Positions 43,890-53,041 are shown, numbered from the stretch's first letter. The stretch is DNA of 64,000 nucleotides from G963665495 sp963665495 (GCA_963665495.1 OY762289.1:4402001-4466000); one strand, 5' to 3'. Notes: a model not told the origin generated them from the letters alone. Numbers and translations are program-made.

Positions 43890-44794
43890 CAATCCGCCGC
43901 GTCGGTTGCCAGATTGATGGTTCCCTCATGGGTGGGCAAAGCTTCGCCAGGGTCGTCGGACGCGTAGGTCTGCTCGTATTCTTCGGGGGCAACGCCCGGC
44001 TGGCTTGCGGCCTGCTCGTAGACGCTGTCCGGAGCGGAAATTTCCGGCGGTTGAAAGGTCAGTTCCAGCTCATCCAGAATGGGCACAAGCTGCGAGAGAC
44101 GCCCTTCAAGGGTGTTGTCCACCATGCCGTGGTCGGTCTCCACAAGAAGACCTCCGGCCTGCATATTGGGATCGCCTTTGACGACCCATTTTTTCAGGGA
44201 CGGATGGCGCTCGCGCGCATCGAGCAAAATGGACTCCAAGGCTTCCTGATCCTGCGGATTGACCCGCAGCAGATAATGGCGGCTGCCTTCCAGCGAGCCG
44301 ATGGCCTGATCCAGATAGGCAGTAAGAATTTCCTCGCGATGCTCGTTCAGATTGATCTGCAGCGCTTTTTCCACCACAAGCCGGACCAGCAGGACAAGAT
44401 CCTGACGGTGATACTCCCAAATGCCCTGGCAACCGTGATTAACGGCCTCCAGAGCCTGCACCAGCGATGCGGCCCATTCCTGGTTGGCCTGATCCAGCTG
44501 CAGCTGGGCCTGGGCAATACCCTCGCTATAGCCCTGGTGATAGGCGTCTTCCTTGATTTTATTCGCTTCTTCCTGGGCTTTCTGGAAGATATGTTTGGCC
44601 TGCATGGTGGCCTTGTTGCGGATGCGTTCGAAATATTCCTTTTCAACGGACGCGTTCCAGAGATTCTGCCGGCCGCGCGCCGTCATTTCGTCGACGGTCA
44701 TTTCCTGTCGCGAAGCGGTTCCGGCAGCCATGATGATCTTACCGGTATTCCGCACCTCTTTTTCCGGCTTCTTTGCCTGATCAGACGAAGACAT
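43889..44794 (-). CDS. fliH: Flagellar assembly protein FliH
   Basis: FliH holds FliI near the export gate. The 301-residue product has a variable N terminus, a long Gln/Glu-rich coiled coil (about residues 60-130) and the C-terminal V-ATPase subunit-E-like domain (about 150-260). A long acidic tail of about 60 residues follows the usual domain. ATG 44794 lies inside the end of fliG by 14 bases and has AGAGGAT upstream; the longer frame (to 44881) runs inside fliG. Confidence 0.88.
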   Translation of the reverse strand: MSSSDQAKKPEKEVRNTGKIIMAAGTASRQEMTVDEMTARGRQNLWNASVEKEYFERIRNKATMQAKHIFQKAQEEANKIKEDAYHQGYSEGIAQAQLQLDQANQEWAASLVQALEAVNHGCQGIWEYHRQDLVLLVRLVVEKALQINLNEHREEILTAYLDQAIGSLEGSRHYLLRVNPQDQEALESILLDARERHPSLKKWVVKGDPNMQAGGLLVETDHGMVDNTLEGRLSQLVPILDELELTFQPPEISAPDSVYEQAASQPGVAPEEYEQTYASDDPGEALPTHEGTINLATDAAD

Positions 44795-45782
44795 CGCTGG
44801 ATCCTCTGCTGATGACGATTCTGTTTTCGACTTCGAGTCTGCGGACTGTCTTGACGATGTTCTGCTGGGCGCCTTCCACATCCGAGAGACGTACCGGACC
44901 CATGATTTCCAGGTCCTCCTTGATCATGTTCGAAGCGCGCTCGGACAGATTCTTGAAGAACTTGTCCTGCAGATCTTCGGAAGCTCCCTTGAGCGCGGTG
45001 GTAAGGTCTTCGTTGGAAATTTCCTTGAGCAGTTCGCGGATGGAGCGGTCGTCCAGGCCCATGATATCGTTGAACACGAACATGAGGTTGCGGATTTCTT
45101 CGGCCATCTGCGCGGACTCCTCTTCGATTTCGGAGAGGACTTCCTCTTCGGTGGAGCGGTCCACGGCGTTGAGGATTTCGGCCACGGCCTGCACGCCGCC
45201 GACCTTCTTGCCTTCCTTGCCGCCCATGGCGATGAGCTGGCTCTGCAGAACCTTGTCCACTTCCACCAGCATTTCCTCGGGCACGGCTTCCAGCTTGGCC
45301 AGACGCATAAGGACTTCCGGACGTACGCCAGCCGGCAGGTTGGAAAGCAGTTCCGCCGCCTGGTCGTGGTGCAGGTGGCCCAGAATCAGGGCCAGGGTCT
45401 GCGGGTGTTCGTTGCGCAGTATCTGGGCCAGAATACGCGGACTGACGTTCTCCAGTTCGCGGAAGGGAACCGGCCCGTGATCCAGATCCAGAGCGTCCAT
45501 AATATACTTGGCCGTGTCCGAATCGAGATTTTTCATCAGCAGGCGCTTGACGGTTTCCGCACCGCCGGTGATCATTTCCTGGCCGGTGACCAGCGCCTTG
45601 TGATATTCCCTGACGACTTCCTCCACCTGTTCCTTGGGCACGGTTTCAAGCTCGACCATGGCTTTGGAGACCTGGGCTATCTCCGAACGCTCCATGCGCT
45701 TGAACATCTCGGTGGTGAATTTATCGCCCATGGCGAGCAGCAGTATTGCTGTTTTATGCTGACCGGTTAGCGTCTCAGGCAT
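44781..45782 (-). CDS. fliG: Flagellar motor switch protein FliG
   Basis: FliG forms the switch ring on FliF and carries the torque-generating helix. The 333-residue product has the three family domains with Glu-His-Pro-Gln-Thr-Leu-Ala-Leu in the middle domain and a charged torque helix (Asp-Asp-Arg-Ser-Ile-Arg-Glu-Leu-Leu) near the C terminus. ATG 45782 starts the usual Leu-Thr-Gly-X-X-Lys N terminus and overlaps the fliF end by 8 bases; GGAG lies nine bases upstream. Confidence 0.96.
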   Translation of the reverse strand: MPETLTGQHKTAILLLAMGDKFTTEMFKRMERSEIAQVSKAMVELETVPKEQVEEVVREYHKALVTGQEMITGGAETVKRLLMKNLDSDTAKYIMDALDLDHGPVPFRELENVSPRILAQILRNEHPQTLALILGHLHHDQAAELLSNLPAGVRPEVLMRLAKLEAVPEEMLVEVDKVLQSQLIAMGGKEGKKVGGVQAVAEILNAVDRSTEEEVLSEIEEESAQMAEEIRNLMFVFNDIMGLDDRSIRELLKEISNEDLTTALKGASEDLQDKFFKNLSERASNMIKEDLEIMGPVRLSDVEGAQQNIVKTVRRLEVENRIVISRGSSDVFV

Positions 45783-47388
45783 GGGCCTGTTCTCCATCTT
45801 TCATCCAAGATTTCAGAATCGCAACTGCCTGGTCGAGGTTCTGTTCACTCAACTGTACGGCATGTGCTTTGATGTCTTCAATCTTCTTCAGAGCGTCGAG
45901 AGCTTCGGCTTCGTCGTCGTCGCCTTCAATCAAAGCCAGGCGTTCCTGGCCTTCAGGCAATCCTTCGAGGCCTTCCACCATTTCGCCCTCGACACGCGGC
46001 CGGATCAGCGCGAGAATCACGGGCCGGACCACCAGGAGCATGAAGAGGAAGATCAACAAGGCCGTGAGGATGGGTTTGCTCATCCGCATGGCGTTCTTGA
46101 TGATGATCTGGGCCAGAGACTCTTCGAATTCCAGTTCAGGCGCACCGAACTCAATGGTGGAAACCTGAATTTCATCGCCCCGGTCGCTTTTGATGCCAAC
46201 GGCGCGTTCAACCAGCTGCTTGAGACGTATCAGCTCTTCATCCGAGCGAGGAGTGAAGACATACTCACCTGTTTCTTCATTCTTAGTATACGTACCATCC
46301 ACGATGACTGCAACGGTTAAGCGATCTAACTGGCCCACTGGAGCGACAATATCTTTCTCAACTTTGTTGTATTCGAAGTTGGTGGTGCGGGTTTCGCTGC
46401 TGGTCTGGGTCTGGCTGAGGGCTCCGGCAATGCCGTCGCCGCGGAAATTCGCTTCGGGAATGCCGGATTCTGTGTTCGCCCGGCCCTGGGTGGTGCTTTC
46501 CTGACGCTGTTCGGACAAAACCACGCCGCTGTCAGGATCGTAGGTCTTTTCATGAATCTGCTGCTGGCTGAAATCCAGATCGGCGTTGACCTTGGCGATT
46601 ACCTTGCCCGGACCGATGACAGGAGAAAGCATTTCCTCAATTCTGTGCTCCAGATTCCGCTGCATGGTCATCTTGTATTCGAGCTGGGTGGTGGTCATGC
46701 CTTCCAGGCTGTTTTCATCGCTGGGCGAAAAGAGCAGATGGCCCTGCGTATCGGATACGGTGATACGCCCTTTATCCAGGCCTTCCACTGCCAGCGCCAC
46801 CAGATTGACGATGGCCTGCACTTCTTTGGGCTGGAGCTTTTTGCCGTCCACAAGCTTGAGCACAACGGATGCCGAGGGCTTGGCCTGTTCTTCGATAAAC
46901 AGGCTCTTGCTCGGAATCACCAGGTGTACTCTGGCCCGTTCGACTACGGGAAACTCAGTGATGGTGCGGCTCAGTTCGCCTTGCAGGGCGCGCTGGTAAT
47001 TGATCTTCTGGACAAAATCGGTCTGGCCGACTTTCATTTCGTCAAAAATCTCGAAGCCTACGCCGTTACCCATGATGGCGCCTTCTCCGGCGAGTTCCAG
47101 TCGCAGATCATACACTTTGTCTTCTGGAACAAGGATGGTGGTACCGTTGCTCTGCAGCTGGTATTCGACCTTGTTCTTTTTCAGCTGTTCAACGATTCTG
47201 GCCGCATCTTCGGACTGCAGATTCGTATACAGTACGCCGTAGCTCGGACGGTTCATCCAGAAGACCATCAGAAAAAAACCAATCACAACTGTAGCCGCGA
47301 GGCCACCAATAAATACGCGCTGGGTTAAATTGGTATTTTCCCAAAAGGAGCGTAATTTGAGCGTGGAATCTTTCAATAATGGGGACAT
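45775..47388 (-). CDS. fliF: Flagellar M-ring protein FliF
   Basis: FliF builds the MS ring in the inner membrane. The 537-residue product has a first membrane helix (about residues 23-43), the ring-building motifs (Tyr-Gly-Val-Leu-Tyr-Thr-Asn-Leu; Arg-Val-His-Leu-Val-Ile-Pro), a second helix (about 435-458), and a C-terminal FliG-binding tail. AGGAG stands before the ATG. The fourth of seven genes in the basal-body operon. Confidence 0.97.
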   Translation of the reverse strand: MSPLLKDSTLKLRSFWENTNLTQRVFIGGLAATVVIGFFLMVFWMNRPSYGVLYTNLQSEDAARIVEQLKKNKVEYQLQSNGTTILVPEDKVYDLRLELAGEGAIMGNGVGFEIFDEMKVGQTDFVQKINYQRALQGELSRTITEFPVVERARVHLVIPSKSLFIEEQAKPSASVVLKLVDGKKLQPKEVQAIVNLVALAVEGLDKGRITVSDTQGHLLFSPSDENSLEGMTTTQLEYKMTMQRNLEHRIEEMLSPVIGPGKVIAKVNADLDFSQQQIHEKTYDPDSGVVLSEQRQESTTQGRANTESGIPEANFRGDGIAGALSQTQTSSETRTTNFEYNKVEKDIVAPVGQLDRLTVAVIVDGTYTKNEETGEYVFTPRSDEELIRLKQLVERAVGIKSDRGDEIQVSTIEFGAPELEFEESLAQIIIKNAMRMSKPILTALLIFLFMLLVVRPVILALIRPRVEGEMVEGLEGLPEGQERLALIEGDDDEAEALDALKKIEDIKAHAVQLSEQNLDQAVAILKSWMKDGEQAHA

Positions 47389-47431
47389 GGGTATCTCCTA
47401 CGCGGCTTGATCGTTTCTTTCTCTATGGCTG

Positions 47432-47761
47432 TTAAAAGCTGATCTGTGACAATTCTTTATAGGCTTCGAGCACTTTGTTACGGACCGTGGAGGTCATGCT
47501 GACTGCGATGCTGGCCTTTTGCAGGCTGATCATCAGGTCGTGAATGCTTGTGTTCTCTCCGGCCACGAAGGCTTCCGTGGCCTGGGCTTTTTCGTTCTGC
47601 AGCTCATTCACGTTTTTTATGGAGTCGGCAATGGTCTCCGCAAAAGATTTTTCGGTTTCCTGGCTTTTCTTGGCCTGGAGCCCGCGTGTATTCTTCTGGG
47701 TGCCGGCCGCGTCCATGGACGCCCCGTAGGCCCGCATGGCGGCGATGCTGTTCAGTGCCAT
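47432..47761 (-). CDS. fliE: Flagellar hook-basal body protein FliE
   Basis: FliE joins the MS ring to the rod. The 109-residue product has the small-helical layout and the C-terminal Leu-Gln-Lys-Ala... Thr-Val-Arg-Asn-Lys-Val-Leu-Glu-Ala-Tyr motif. GAGGAG before the ATG. Lies 43 bases before fliF and 35 after flgC. Confidence 0.95.
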   Translation of the reverse strand: MALNSIAAMRAYGASMDAAGTQKNTRGLQAKKSQETEKSFAETIADSIKNVNELQNEKAQATEAFVAGENTSIHDLMISLQKASIAVSMTSTVRNKVLEAYKELSQISF

Positions 47762-47796
47762 TGTCTTATCTCCTCAAGTTGTGCACTTTCCGGCAA

Positions 47797-48234
47797 TTAC
47801 TTGCCGATTTCCAGCGCCTTGTTGAACATGTTTTTGACACCCTCGATGGAAGCCGTATTGGCTTCGTACGTCCGCATGGTGGTGATCATGTTGGTCATCT
47901 CTTCCACCACGTTGATGTCCGGTAAGGACACGTAGCCTTCTTTGTCGGCATCCGGATGTCCGGGATCATACACCCGCTTGAAAGGGCGCTTGTCCGTGGC
48001 GATGTCCATGACCCGCACACCCCGAAGCTGGCGGTCCAGCTCTGTCTGCATGGCCTTGCCGAACGGCGTTTCCACCGGCGTCGCGGCCATGGTCACGCTC
48101 TTTCTGCGATAGGGTCCGCCCTCGGGCGTACGCGTGGTGTTGGTGTTGGCCAGGTTCATGGAAATAATATTCATCTTGGTCCGCTCGGCGCTTAACGCCG
48201 AGGCACCAATGTCAAAAGCGCTCATGAAGTCCAT
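47797..48234 (-). CDS. flgC: Flagellar basal-body rod protein FlgC
   Basis: FlgC is a proximal rod subunit. The 145-residue product has the rod signature (Ile-Gly-Ala-Ser-Ala-Leu... Asn-Leu-Ala-Asn-Thr-Asn-Thr-Thr) and the C-terminal Tyr-Glu-Ala-Asn helix. GGAGGT stands 7 bases before the ATG; the gene starts one base after the flgB stop. Confidence 0.96.
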   Translation of the reverse strand: MDFMSAFDIGASALSAERTKMNIISMNLANTNTTRTPEGGPYRRKSVTMAATPVETPFGKAMQTELDRQLRGVRVMDIATDKRPFKRVYDPGHPDADKEGYVSLPDINVVEEMTNMITTMRTYEANTASIEGVKNMFNKALEIGK

Positions 48235-48235
48235 A

Positions 48236-48646
48236 CTACTTACCTCCGTCGCTTATTACAGTCTTCAGACCTTCGAAGTTCTTCTTCAAAATGGTGGTCA
48301 ATGCACTGTACATCATGTTGTTCTTGGACATTTTGGCCATTTCCGTATCCAGATCCACAGAATCATCCCCTTTGACGACGTGGGGCTGCCAGCCCTTGAT
48401 AAAATCACCGTCGATCTCGCTGGGGTTAAGCCCGGACGGCATGTGCCGCTTCTCGGTGCGGGACATCTTTCCGCGCTGGTTCAGGGCCAGAGCATTCTGC
48501 AGTTCATCCTCCCATTCCAGGTGCAGCGCCTTGTAGTTGGGCGTATTGAGGTTCGCCAGATTGCTCATGACGACATTTTGACGCTCCAGCCTCAGATCGA
48601 GAACCTTGCCGGTGAGTTCCACATGTTCTGGAAACAGACTTTTCAT
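48236..48646 (-). CDS. flgB: Flagellar basal-body rod protein FlgB
   Basis: FlgB is the most proximal rod protein. The 136-residue product has the Asn-Leu-Ala-Asn-Leu-Asn-Thr-Pro rod motif and the Met-Ser-Lys-Asn C-terminal helix. ATG 48646 has GGAGG upstream; the longer frame to 48718 is not the start. It is the first gene of the flgBC-fliEFGHI operon. I see no convincing sigma-54 or sigma-28 promoter upstream. Confidence 0.95.
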   Translation of the reverse strand: MKSLFPEHVELTGKVLDLRLERQNVVMSNLANLNTPNYKALHLEWEDELQNALALNQRGKMSRTEKRHMPSGLNPSEIDGDFIKGWQPHVVKGDDSVDLDTEMAKMSKNNMMYSALTTILKKNFEGLKTVISDGGK

Positions 48647-49107
48647 GCGTATTGCCTCCGTGTTGCGCCGCATTTCTACCGCGGCTTCTCTCTTGCTGCA
48701 GACCCACTCTGCAACCACTGTTCCATACGAATTATCTATCTGAAATATAAAGATATAATTAAATATGCCATAAGAGAAAAAAGCCCGAAAGTCTGGTTTC
48801 CGACGCTCTGTAAAGCCGTTCAGGCGACGAGAACCGGATCGTAAGGCGTTACAGCAAATGATTTTCCTGAAAACTATTTAAAATAGAGAGAAATTTCTGT
48901 GCGGAGCCCTAAAGCAAGCGGATTTTTCAGACGATGGAACTGGTGTCAGCGAAAAAATGCAACTGGACTGGCATGGAGATTGCTACAGTGTCCCCGAGAT
49001 GTTTACGAAGGCAAAATTTGCTTACCTGGCTTTACTGGCCAAAAACATGCCTGCGTATATGGTGGGCACGGCAAAGGCGAATACGCTTTTTAGATGGAGG
49101 GGAGATT
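48647..49107. other. Divergent region between flgB and a TPR gene
   Basis: About 460 bases. The part 48720-48790 is AT-rich and must hold the promoters of both directions, but no element fits a flagellar consensus well. On the minus strand TGGCATATTT resembles only the -24 half of a sigma-54 site. Nothing coding. Confidence 0.5.
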
Positions 49108-49671
49108 ATGAGTACCCATCTTGATTATGAAATCAACAAGGAACTAGGCGAATGTTACCTGTTTATGGGCGACATTGACAAAGCAGAGGAATACTACGTC
49201 AAAGCGGTCAAAAGCAACGGCGTACATCCTGAACCCTATATCGGGCTGGCAACCATTGCCGTGCACCGGGGCCAGAACAGAAAAGCCCTGGACCTGTACG
49301 GCAAGGCAGCGGAAATAGAGCCCAACGACAAGGCCCTGTCCGGCATGGCACTGATGCTGACCGAAGCCGGCCGCCATGAGGAAGCCTTCGACAACTACAC
49401 GAAGGCCCTGGACTTCAACCCAGAGAACATGGTGGCCACATTCGGCATCATTCAGCTGGGACACGTTCTGCACCGGCTGGATGAGGTTATTCCCTATCTG
49501 GAGAATTTTCTCGCCGTGGCGCCGGAAAAGGACGATGTCCGCTTTGCCCTGGCCGGATGTCTGGTGGGACTGGGACGCAATTCGGATGCTCGCGGGCATC
49601 TGGAAAACATCCTCCAGCGCGACCCGTCCAACGAGGCCTGCAAAGAACTCTATGACACCTTAGAGGCCTGA
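49108..49671 (+). CDS. TPR protein (188 aa)
   Basis: The product is made of about five TPR units (Tyr-Glu-Ile-Asn-Lys-Glu-Leu-Gly-Glu-Cys-Tyr, then Ala-Glu-Glu-Tyr-Tyr-Val-Lys-Ala-Val), with no signal peptide. ATG 49108 has GGAGGGGAG directly upstream; the longer frame from 48934 crosses non-coding sequence. A flagellar link is possible from position only. Confidence 0.8.
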   Translation: MSTHLDYEINKELGECYLFMGDIDKAEEYYVKAVKSNGVHPEPYIGLATIAVHRGQNRKALDLYGKAAEIEPNDKALSGMALMLTEAGRHEEAFDNYTKALDFNPENMVATFGIIQLGHVLHRLDEVIPYLENFLAVAPEKDDVRFALAGCLVGLGRNSDARGHLENILQRDPSNEACKELYDTLEA

Positions 49672-49826
49672 TGCGGTAGAATTTTTTAACTTCTCCCCTC
49701 CCCATTTGATTTCCCGGCCTTTTTCGCTGGCGTGAGAAGGCTGGGAAATCATTTCCTGTGGCATCCTTCCGCTTGCCAAGGACCGGGCTTTTTGGCACTT
49801 CCTTACAAAAAAAGCGAGGAGGGCAT

Positions 49827-50426
49827 ATGGACGCATTGCCTATTCGCCGCGCGCTGCTCAGCGTGACGGACAAAAGCGGGCTTGTGGAATTCGCCGGTTT
49901 TCTGGCGCAGAACGGCGTGGAACTGGTTTCCACAGGCGGCACCAAAAAAAAGCTGGAAGAGGCCGGACTGCCGGTCATCTCCGTAAGCCAGGTCACGGGC
50001 TTTCCCGAAATCCTGGGCGGACGCGTGAAAACACTGCATCCGCATATCCATGCCGGCGTTCTTGCCGACAAAGACCTTCCCGAACACCTGCGTACGCTTG
50101 ATGAACTTTCCATCAAAGCTTTCGACATGATCTGTGTGAATCTCTATGATTTCGCCTCTGCCGTGGCGGACGGCGCCAATCTCAAAGCAGCTGTGGAACA
50201 GATCGACATTGGCGGTCCCACCCTGCTGCGCGCTTCGGCCAAAAATTACCACAGCGTGCTGGTGGTGCCCGGCACCGACGCCTACGCGCGGATCCGCAGC
50301 GAACTGGAAGCGGGCGATTTCACTGTGGGTCTTGAACTGCGGCGCGAACTGGCCGTTCAGACCTTCGCCATGGTTTCGCGTTACGACGCCATGATTGCCG
50401 ACTACCTGGCCAAGGGCCAGGAATAG
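49827..50426 (+). CDS. purH: Stand-alone IMP cyclohydrolase (PurH N-terminal domain)
   Basis: The last step of purine synthesis closes FAICAR to IMP. In most bacteria this MGS-like domain is fused to the AICAR formyltransferase domain in the ~520-residue PurH. Here the product has 200 residues and ends after the cyclohydrolase domain (Leu-Val-Ser-Thr-Gly-Gly-Thr, Gly-Gly-Arg-Val-Lys-Thr-Leu-His-Pro, Gly-Gly-Pro-Thr-Leu-Leu-Arg-Ala). The formyltransferase must be encoded elsewhere. GAGGAGGG before ATG 49827. A clear terminator follows. Confidence 0.93.
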   Translation: MDALPIRRALLSVTDKSGLVEFAGFLAQNGVELVSTGGTKKKLEEAGLPVISVSQVTGFPEILGGRVKTLHPHIHAGVLADKDLPEHLRTLDELSIKAFDMICVNLYDFASAVADGANLKAAVEQIDIGGPTLLRASAKNYHSVLVVPGTDAYARIRSELEAGDFTVGLELRRELAVQTFAMVSRYDAMIADYLAKGQE

Positions 50427-50450
50427 CGCTGTAACAATAGTTATGCGGCA

Positions 50451-50479
50451 GGAGCATGGTTCGGGCCGTGCTCCTTTTC
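50451..50479 (+). terminator. Terminator after purH
   Basis: GGAGCATGG and CCGTGCTCC pair over nine bases (one G-U) around a six-base TTCGGG loop, followed by TTTTCT. Confidence 0.8.
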
Positions 50480-50611
50480 TGCTTTAGAGCATCTTAATCG
50501 TGAAAAGACCTAGATGCTCTTATGCATTTATCTGAAATAATAGGACATAGTTTCAGATGCGAGCCTTGTTTCAAGGCGAAAATGCGCTAGCCCGCCAACA
50601 GGCCGCTGCGC

Positions 50612-51379
50612 TCATCCCGTCTCGATATCTCCGGCCCAGACCGGCGTCACCTTTCCGTCATCGCCCTCCAGCAACAGTTCCCCCTGAGGTCCGAAACCGG
50701 CCGGACGTCCGCGTCGTTCCTGCCCCGGCGTCCGTACCGTGACCCGTTCGCCCAGGTCGGCGCTGCGCTCCAGCCAGGCCGCACGTACGGCTGCGAACCC
50801 GCCCTGACGCCACTGCTCCAGCCAGGGAGTCATAGCCTGCCGCAAGTCCCGCAGCACGTCATCGATGGCATGAACCCGGCCGGTCTCCAGCAACAGCGAA
50901 GTCGCCGGTTTATCGATACGCGCTGCGTCTTCCCGGTCCATGTTCACGTTGCAGCCCACTCCGGCCACCACATACTCCGGACAGCTGGAAACACGCTCGC
51001 ACAAAATGCCGCAGAGCTTTTTGCCGCCCACCAGAATATCATTGGGCCATTTCACCCTTGAAGCCACCCCGTAGACGTCCAGTCCGTACGATACGCCGAG
51101 CCCCACCACCAGCGGCAACGAGGCAATTTCTTCCGCAGCGGCAGTAGTCTTCAGCACGAATGAAAAACACAGGTCGCGTCCGGGCGCCGAATTCCACGTA
51201 TGTCCCAGCCGTCCGCGTCCGGCGGTCTGTTCGCGAACGGCCAGCAGATAGCCGGAAGCCAGCGCCTCTCCGGTCGACAGCCTGCGTACCAGCTCGCTGT
51301 TGGTGGAAGCCAGCCGCTCCTCCCATTCGGGCTCCAGCAGATGAAAGCCCCTGCCCTGGTCAGTTCTGTCCGGGTCCAT
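50612..51379 (-). CDS. birA: Biotin-[acetyl-CoA-carboxylase] ligase BirA (class I)
   Basis: BirA attaches biotin to carrier lysines of carboxylases. The 255-residue product has the catalytic loop Gly-Arg-Gly-Arg-Leu-Gly-His-Thr-Trp (about residues 54-62) and Lys-Trp-Pro-Asn-Asp-Ile (about 114-119), plus the C-terminal SH3-like domain. The N-terminal DNA-binding helix-turn-helix is absent, so it cannot be the classical bio repressor. Divergent from the YjbQ gene. Confidence 0.93.
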   Translation of the reverse strand: MDPDRTDQGRGFHLLEPEWEERLASTNSELVRRLSTGEALASGYLLAVREQTAGRGRLGHTWNSAPGRDLCFSFVLKTTAAAEEIASLPLVVGLGVSYGLDVYGVASRVKWPNDILVGGKKLCGILCERVSSCPEYVVAGVGCNVNMDREDAARIDKPATSLLLETGRVHAIDDVLRDLRQAMTPWLEQWRQGGFAAVRAAWLERSADLGERVTVRTPGQERRGRPAGFGPQGELLLEGDDGKVTPVWAGDIETG

Positions 51380-51524
51380 GCCGCTTTTCTCCTTCGCACC
51401 CGCCCCGGAGGGGGAAGCACTTTTTTTCCCAACTGTTGCGGAATATCTGCGGACGGAATATACTTAATACGGATGTGTTCTCAGTCCACCGTTCTTCCGT
51501 ACGTCAACCCAAGGGAGACCAGGT

Positions 51525-51914
51525 ATGCGCAAAATTCTGATCAAAACCGTGACCAGGGAACAGTTTGTCAACATCACCCCCCAAGTGCAAGAGATGGTTT
51601 TGGATTTGAACTGGCTGAACGGCATTTTGACGCTCTATTGCCCGCATACCACTGCTGCCATCACCATCAATGTCGTACGCGACCCCACCGTGGCCAACGA
51701 CTTCATCTACATGCTGGACAAACTCGTACCTTATACCGAAAAATACCGGCACGAAGGCAACCCGGACGCCCATATCAAAAGTTCGGTGATCGGCACCAGC
51801 GAGCAGGTCTTTGTGGATGACGGAAACCTGCAGCTGGGACAGTGGCAGGGGATTATTTTCTGTGAGTTCGACGGACCGCAGACGCGCGAAATCTGGCTGC
51901 AGTTGATGGAATAA
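51525..51914 (+). CDS. YjbQ-family protein (UPF0047)
   Basis: The 129-residue product matches the small beta-rich YjbQ family: Cys-Pro-His-Thr-Thr-Ala-Ala-Ile, His-Ile-Lys-Ser-Ser-Val-Ile-Gly and Trp-Gln-Gly-Ile-Ile-Phe-Cys-Glu-Phe. Members have secondary thiamine-phosphate synthase activity in vitro; the true role is unsettled. GGGAGACC lies before the ATG. Confidence 0.93.
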   Translation: MRKILIKTVTREQFVNITPQVQEMVLDLNWLNGILTLYCPHTTAAITINVVRDPTVANDFIYMLDKLVPYTEKYRHEGNPDAHIKSSVIGTSEQVFVDDGNLQLGQWQGIIFCEFDGPQTREIWLQLME

Positions 51915-52113
51915 TCCGCGGCCGCGTTCCCGCGGGGCTGCCTGGGCTTTGACGCATGACGACATGCCTTTTGCCAGCCGGTGGCTGCAGGCTGCCGGCT
52001 TTTTCAGTCTTTTTTTATCCGGCCCGTTCTTTGCATTCCTCTCCCCAATGAATGAACTGCGTCAGCCTTTTAACAGGCTTCGGCAAACTGGCAACAACGC
52101 AAAGGGCAAATCC

Positions 52114-52959
52114 ATGTGCAACGGCGATTCCGGCTGCATCCGGCAAGGCAGGCAAAGGCACGTTTCAGCGATCGGTTTTATCTGCGGGTTAACGACCCTC
52201 TTCATACTGTTCCTGGGGCTTCCCTGCACGGCGCTGGCGGCTTTGGAAACCATTGAACTGGAGCACTCCTATGTCATGGGAGACGCGGATTCGCGTATCG
52301 ATGCGCGAAACCAGTGTTTGAACGAAGCCAAACGGCGCATCGCGGAAAAAGCCGGCGCTTTTGTTGAAATCATGACGCGCAGCGCCAATTTCCAGATCGA
52401 ACGCGACGAAATTACGTCGTTCGCCGCCGCTGTGCTGACGGTGGAAATCCTGGACGAAAAACTCAGCCTGGACGGCGACCATCTCAAACTCTGGCTCAAG
52501 GTACGCGGTACCGTGGATCCGGAAGAAGTGGCGCACCAGCTCGAAACCTTCAAGCAGGAGCACGCGCGCCGCATGGAGGAAACCGCCAGGCAGGAAATGA
52601 CCACCCCCGTCCGGACTCCGCAACAGGACGCGCCGCAACTGCAGCCCGCAGTATATACGCAGCCCGAAAATTCCAGCGACAACGTCGCGCCCGAACCCAA
52701 ACCCGCGGTGATCCACATGCCCCCTGCCCGGCGCCTGTCCATCTCGGCCGCCGCCCTGGCCCGCAAAGGCATGGGCACCCGCGAAATCGAATCCATGTAC
52801 GGCCAGCCCTTCGTACGCAAGGCCGCGGACGGCTATACGGGCTACAACTACGGCCCGTTCTGGGTGGTCTTCAAAAACGGCTCGGTTTCCTGCGTCCGGA
52901 AAAACCTCGCCGGAACACCTGACTGCTCCGGCTTCGGCTATACCTTCGTACTGCGCTGA
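52114..52959 (+). CDS. Exported protein with FlgT-N-like and SmpA-like regions
   Basis: The 281-residue product has a signal peptide (about residues 15-45), then a domain (about 50-140) with Ala-Arg-Asn-Gln-Cys-Leu-Asn-Glu-Ala-Lys-Arg-Arg... Val-Thr-Glu-like spacing. That resembles the FlgT N-terminal domain and the FlgT-like protein of the CHAT operon. A Gln/Pro-rich linker and a C-terminal part (about 205-281; Lys-Gly-Met-Gly-Thr-Arg-Glu-Ile... Tyr-Gly-Gln-Pro) that recalls SmpA/OmlA lipoprotein domains follow. I chose ATG 52114 with AAAGGG upstream; 51949 would precede two hydrophobic stretches. Role unknown, probably envelope. Confidence 0.62.
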   Translation: MCNGDSGCIRQGRQRHVSAIGFICGLTTLFILFLGLPCTALAALETIELEHSYVMGDADSRIDARNQCLNEAKRRIAEKAGAFVEIMTRSANFQIERDEITSFAAAVLTVEILDEKLSLDGDHLKLWLKVRGTVDPEEVAHQLETFKQEHARRMEETARQEMTTPVRTPQQDAPQLQPAVYTQPENSSDNVAPEPKPAVIHMPPARRLSISAAALARKGMGTREIESMYGQPFVRKAADGYTGYNYGPFWVVFKNGSVSCVRKNLAGTPDCSGFGYTFVLR

Positions 52960-53024
52960 TTTTTCCTGTTACCAACGGGAACGCTGAATTCGTAACAGTG
53001 CGCTCCCGCGGCAAATAGGTATGA

Positions 53025-53041
53025 CCACGCCAATGGCGTGG
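53025..53041. terminator. Bidirectional terminator-like hairpin
   Basis: CCACGCC, three-base loop, GGCGTGG between two convergent genes; pyrimidine-rich CCTTCCTTATT follows on the plus strand. No good T run on the minus strand. Confidence 0.5.

Noticed and set aside
42567..43967. 466-residue plus-strand frame opposite fliI
   Set aside because: Antisense shadow of fliI.
48647..49107. Sigma-54 or sigma-28 promoter for flgB
   Set aside because: TGGCATATTT matches only half of the sigma-54 consensus; no GC at -12.
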